Shown here in pieces: positions 4,181 to 6,969 of a DNA stretch of 6,969 nt. The stretch spans positions 1 to 6,969 of the forward strand of contig CAAEBW010000112.1 of the NCBI GenBank assembly GCA_900754145.1, in the 5' to 3' direction. The position numbers were made by a program, and so were the translations under genes. Numbering within the stretch: the first letter of the stretch is position 1; each line of letters starts with the position of its first letter. Source of the stretch: Clostridia bacterium (GTDB lineage: Bacteria > Bacillota > Clostridia > Oscillospirales > Acutalibacteraceae). The notes below the pieces were generated by a model. It worked only from the letters and a program-made list of their open reading frames with translations. It was not told the DNA's origin and ran no database searches.

Positions 4181-4359
4181 ATCCCAATATCGGAAAACTT
4201 ATTAAGAATTATGACAACAGATACCGCCTTGTAATCGACATCGCGCACAACGCGCGTGAGATTTCACAGCATTTGGAGGAAGCAGGCGAAATTTCGACCG
4301 AAAAGCCCGTAAGCATGGCTATTGATAAATTAGCGGGAGAGATTTCCGAGGAAAAGTAA
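4174..4359 (+). CDS. rpoZ: RNA polymerase omega subunit
   Basis: A 61-residue protein with omega-family features: a start like [28 protein letters not shown], the helix carrying conserved A-x-x-A-R-x-I, then KPVSMAIDKLAGEIS (about 44-58), matching the KPV-x-x-A-x-x-E-I segment of omega. Omega clamps the beta-prime subunit and aids RNA polymerase assembly; in some bacteria it forms part of a ppGpp site. It is slightly shorter than the 67-residue B. subtilis protein. The ATG lies 7 bp inside the end of gmk behind GAGGTG (about 4160-4165), so translation is probably coupled to gmk. Confidence 0.9.
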   Translation: MLNPNIGKLIKNYDNRYRLVIDIAHNAREISQHLEEAGEISTEKPVSMAIDKLAGEISEEK

Positions 4360-4389
4360 TTAAAGTATTGGAGTTCGGGAGGAAGCAGT

Positions 4390-6816
4390 ATGACAGGACC
4401 TGTGGCACAAATCGCGCTTGACGGCGCGGCGTTTGCCTTTGACAGGCTTTACAGCTATATAATTCCACCCGAGCTTCAGAGAAAAGCTGCCGCGGGTATG
4501 CGGGTTACAGTACCCTTCGGAAAGGGGAACCTTAAAAAGCAAGGCTTGATTTTTGCTATTCAAACTGCCGAGCTTAAGGGTCTTAAGCCTATTTTGTCTA
4601 TTATGGACAAAACTCCTGTTTTAAATGCCGAAATGCTGGCTCTTTGCGAGTATATGCGGGATAATTATTTTTGCACATACTATGAGGCTGTTCATGCGGC
4701 TTTGCCTGCGGGGATAAGCTTTAAACTTACAAGCTTTTATTCGGCGAATGAGGAATTTTCCTTACTTTCTTCGCTTAACGGTACGGAAAAAGAAATATTT
4801 GACTACCTTAAGACAAAGGGCGAAAAGGATTCGGACAGCCTTAAAAGAAAATTCGGCATAACGGGCGAGCTTTTAGACTCCCTTGCCGAAAAGCAGGCGC
4901 TTATTTTAAGCCGCGAGCCCAAGCGCAGGATAAACGACGCTAATGAAAAATGGGTGAGACTTGCCGTACCGTATGATGAGCTTGAAGGCCTAAAGCTGAC
5001 TCAAAAACAGCGCGAGGTGGCGGGGCTTGTAGGCGGGACGGACGGTATAAGCGTTAAAGAAATTAAATACTTTACAGGTGTTTCGCAGTCGGTGATTGAC
5101 GGACTTATAAGCCGAGAACTGCTTATAAGCTTTGAAAAGCGGGTTTTCAGAACCGAGAGAAAAAGTATTGCGGTTGCCGAAAATGCCGAAATCACCCTTA
5201 CCGACGAGCAACAAACCGCCTTTGACGGGCTTATTTCAAAATATAACGAGCAAAACGGCAATATTTCCCTCCTTTACGGTATAACGGGCTCGGGCAAAAC
5301 GCAGGTGTTTTTAAAGCTTGCGGACGAGGTTTCGGCTAAAGGGCGAGGGGTTATTGTAATGGTGCCGGAAATTGCCCTTACGCCGCAGATGCTGAGGATT
5401 TTTACCGAGCGTTACGGAGATAAGGTCGCGGTTTTTCACAGCGCGATGTCCCAGGGCGCGCGTCTGGACGAGTGGGAGCGGGTGAGAAGCGGAAAGGCGC
5501 TTATAGCCCTTGGGACAAGGAGCGCGGTTTTCGCCCCGTTTAACAATTTAGGACTGATTATAATCGATGAAGAGCAGGAGCACACCTACAAGTCGGAGCA
5601 GTCTCCCCGTTTTCACGCAAGGGAGCTTGCCGCCTTCAGAACAAGGTTTAACAAAGGGCTTTTGTGCTTAGCCTCGGCTACTCCGTCGGTTGAAAGCTTT
5701 ACCGCGGCGAAACAGGGTAAATATTCCCTCTTCCGTCTTACAAAACGCTACGGCGGTGCGGTTTTGCCTAAGGTAGAAACCGTGGATATGAAAAAAGAGA
5801 TATTAAGCGGTAATTCTTCCCCCGTAAGCCGAAGGCTTTATGAGGCGGTTAATGAAACGCTTGATAATAAAAAGCAGGTAATACTGCTTTTGAACCGCAG
5901 GGGACATAACACATATATTTCCTGCCCCGAATGCGGGTATGTTATGACATGTCCTAATTGCAGTATATCCCTTACATATCATTCGGCTAATCACCGACTG
6001 ATGTGCCATTACTGCGGTTATTCTGTCGCGGCGGATACAAAATGTCCCGAGTGCGGCAATGAGCATATGAAGTTTTTGGGTGCGGGAACTCAAAAGCTGG
6101 AAGAGGAAATTAAAAAGCTTTTTCCGAAAGCGAGGGTCTTGCGGGTTGACGCGGACAGTACCCTGGCGCGCGAGTCATACTCAGAGTATTTGAACGCCTT
6201 TGGGACGGGGGAGTACGATATACTCTTAGGTACGCAGATGGTTGCAAAGGGACTCGATTTCCCGAATGTCACCCTTGTGGGCGTTTTGGGGGCGGACAGC
6301 GCCGCCTTCAGCGAGGATTTCAGGAGCTTTGAGCGCACCTTTTCGCTCCTTACTCAGGTTGTAGGCAGAGCGGGCAGGGGCAAAAACGCAGGTCTCGCTA
6401 TAGTCCAGTCGATAAATCCCGACAGCGAGCTTATAGAGCTTGCCGCGAAACAGGATTACGAGGGCTTTTACGAAAGCGAGATAATGACCCGCAGATTGAT
6501 GATTTACCCGCCCTACTGCGATATTTGCGTTGTTCAAGCCCGCGCGGGAGAGCGTAAAAACGCCGAAACGGCGATAAACGGCATTTTCTGTAAAATTAAG
6601 GAAATGCTAAAGGGTGAATACGTCGATGTTAAGCTTATTATTTTAGGTCCCGCCCCCGCGGCAGTACCCGTGGTGAACGGAAAATACCGATACAGAATGA
6701 TTATAAAATGCAAAAACAACAAAAGATTCAGGGATATGTTGAGATTGGCGCTCGAAATTAAGCGGTTACCCGATACGGCGGTCATCGCGGATATGAATCC
6801 TGACAACATTATTTAG
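4390..6816 (+). CDS. priA: Primosomal protein N' (replication restart helicase PriA)
   Basis: An 808-residue superfamily 2 3'-to-5' DNA helicase that recognises stalled forks and reloads the replicative helicase. The N-terminal 3'-end-binding domain (about 1-100) begins AQIALDGAAFAFDRLYSY. A winged-helix region is followed by the ATPase core, with Walker A GITGSGKT at 297-304, Walker B D393-E-E-Q, and SATPSVES. The zinc-binding module uses eight cysteines (C512, C515, C521, C524, C539, C542, C552, C555). The motif GTQMVAKGLDFP and the arginine-rich motif VVGRAGRG (657-664) follow. Length is normal. Q396 replaces the usual His of DEEH. The gene starts 30 bp after rpoZ with GGGAGG (4379-4384) upstream, directly beside rpoZ because coaBC is absent. 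Confidence 0.97.
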   Translation: MTGPVAQIALDGAAFAFDRLYSYIIPPELQRKAAAGMRVTVPFGKGNLKKQGLIFAIQTAELKGLKPILSIMDKTPVLNAEMLALCEYMRDNYFCTYYEAVHAALPAGISFKLTSFYSANEEFSLLSSLNGTEKEIFDYLKTKGEKDSDSLKRKFGITGELLDSLAEKQALILSREPKRRINDANEKWVRLAVPYDELEGLKLTQKQREVAGLVGGTDGISVKEIKYFTGVSQSVIDGLISRELLISFEKRVFRTERKSIAVAENAEITLTDEQQTAFDGLISKYNEQNGNISLLYGITGSGKTQVFLKLADEVSAKGRGVIVMVPEIALTPQMLRIFTERYGDKVAVFHSAMSQGARLDEWERVRSGKALIALGTRSAVFAPFNNLGLIIIDEEQEHTYKSEQSPRFHARELAAFRTRFNKGLLCLASATPSVESFTAAKQGKYSLFRLTKRYGGAVLPKVETVDMKKEILSGNSSPVSRRLYEAVNETLDNKKQVILLLNRRGHNTYISCPECGYVMTCPNCSISLTYHSANHRLMCHYCGYSVAADTKCPECGNEHMKFLGAGTQKLEEEIKKLFPKARVLRVDADSTLARESYSEYLNAFGTGEYDILLGTQMVAKGLDFPNVTLVGVLGADSAAFSEDFRSFERTFSLLTQVVGRAGRGKNAGLAIVQSINPDSELIELAAKQDYEGFYESEIMTRRLMIYPPYCDICVVQARAGERKNAETAINGIFCKIKEMLKGEYVDVKLIILGPAPAAVPVVNGKYRYRMIIKCKNNKRFRDMLRLALEIKRLPDTAVIADMNPDNII

Positions 6817-6827
6817 GAGGAAAGGTT

Positions 6828-6969
6828 TTGGCAATACGGAACATAGTAAAATTAGGCGACGAGGTTTTAAGAAAGGTTTGCCGCACTCAAATGACCTTTG
6901 ATGAAAGACTGGCGACTACCCTTGACGATATGGCAGAGACTATGTATAAGGCGGAGGGTGTGGGCCTCG
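6828..6969 (+). CDS. def: Peptide deformylase, N-terminal fragment
   Basis: The gene runs off the window end after about 47 codons. It begins at a TTG start with an excellent ribosome binding site, AGGAGG (6815-6820), 7 bp upstream. That site overlaps the priA stop codon TAG (6814-6816). The sequence reads AIRNIVKLGDEVLRKVC and then DDMAETMYKAEGVGL, ending inside deformylase motif 1 (GVGLAAPQ). The other catalytic motifs (EGCLS, HEXDH) lie beyond the edge. The enzyme removes the formyl group from nascent proteins, using a metal ion. It is placed directly after priA as in B. subtilis, where fmt usually follows. Confidence 0.93.
   Translation, partial: MAIRNIVKLGDEVLRKVCRTQMTFDERLATTLDDMAETMYKAEGVGL

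Noticed and set aside
4360..4563. A leftward 67-codon frame over the start of priA
   Set aside because: It is the antisense shadow of the conserved PriA N-terminus and has no independent support.

Overview
The window is a junction between the end of a mobile or accessory segment and a conserved chromosomal operon of a low-to-moderate GC Firmicute. The best guess is class Clostridia, possibly a gut lineage. The evidence is the run yicC/yloC-remA-gmk-rpoZ-priA-def, which matches the Bacillus/Clostridium order, together with AGGAGG-type ribosome binding sites, sigma-A-like promoters and CCA-encoding tRNAs. No species can be named from the sequence alone.

Left part (1 to about 1930) is accessory DNA. 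It opens with the C-terminus of an XRE/HigA-like helix-turn-helix protein and its terminator. A convergent ribbon-helix-helix (RHH) regulator follows. An intergenic region then holds two divergent, near-consensus promoters and three copies of a TTATGCAAGTGTA-like repeat, which looks like an autoregulatory operator. The rightward promoter drives a small coiled-coil protein gene and a 53-residue ORF. After a 140-bp gap with two hairpins comes a translationally coupled pair of small genes of unknown function. The accessory part ends in a gene-free stretch with a hairpin, a strong terminator and three helically phased TAAACCCCAAA repeats. These repeats resemble recombinase arm sites. No integrase, relaxase or capsid gene lies in the window, so the type of element cannot be decided.

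Middle part (about 1933 to 2195) is a leftward tRNA operon: a strong promoter, tRNA-CAU (possibly the lysidine-modified Ile2 type, otherwise elongator Met), tRNA-Trp(CCA), and an intrinsic terminator. The tRNA-Trp 3' end faces the accessory DNA, which is the usual geometry for tyrosine-recombinase integration. This is inferred, because the second att copy is outside the window.

Right part (2348 to 6969) is the housekeeping operon, expressed rightward from one clear promoter. It encodes the YicC/YloC endoribonuclease-family protein, the DNA-binding regulator RemA, guanylate kinase, RNA polymerase omega, the replication-restart helicase PriA and the start of peptide deformylase. Genes overlap or are separated by 30 bp or less, so coordinated, partly coupled translation is likely. 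The coaBC gene found between rpoZ and priA in B. subtilis is missing here. I did not find convincing evidence of a wholly new system. The most unusual material is the RHH operator array and the cluster of unknown small genes and repeats next to the tRNA.
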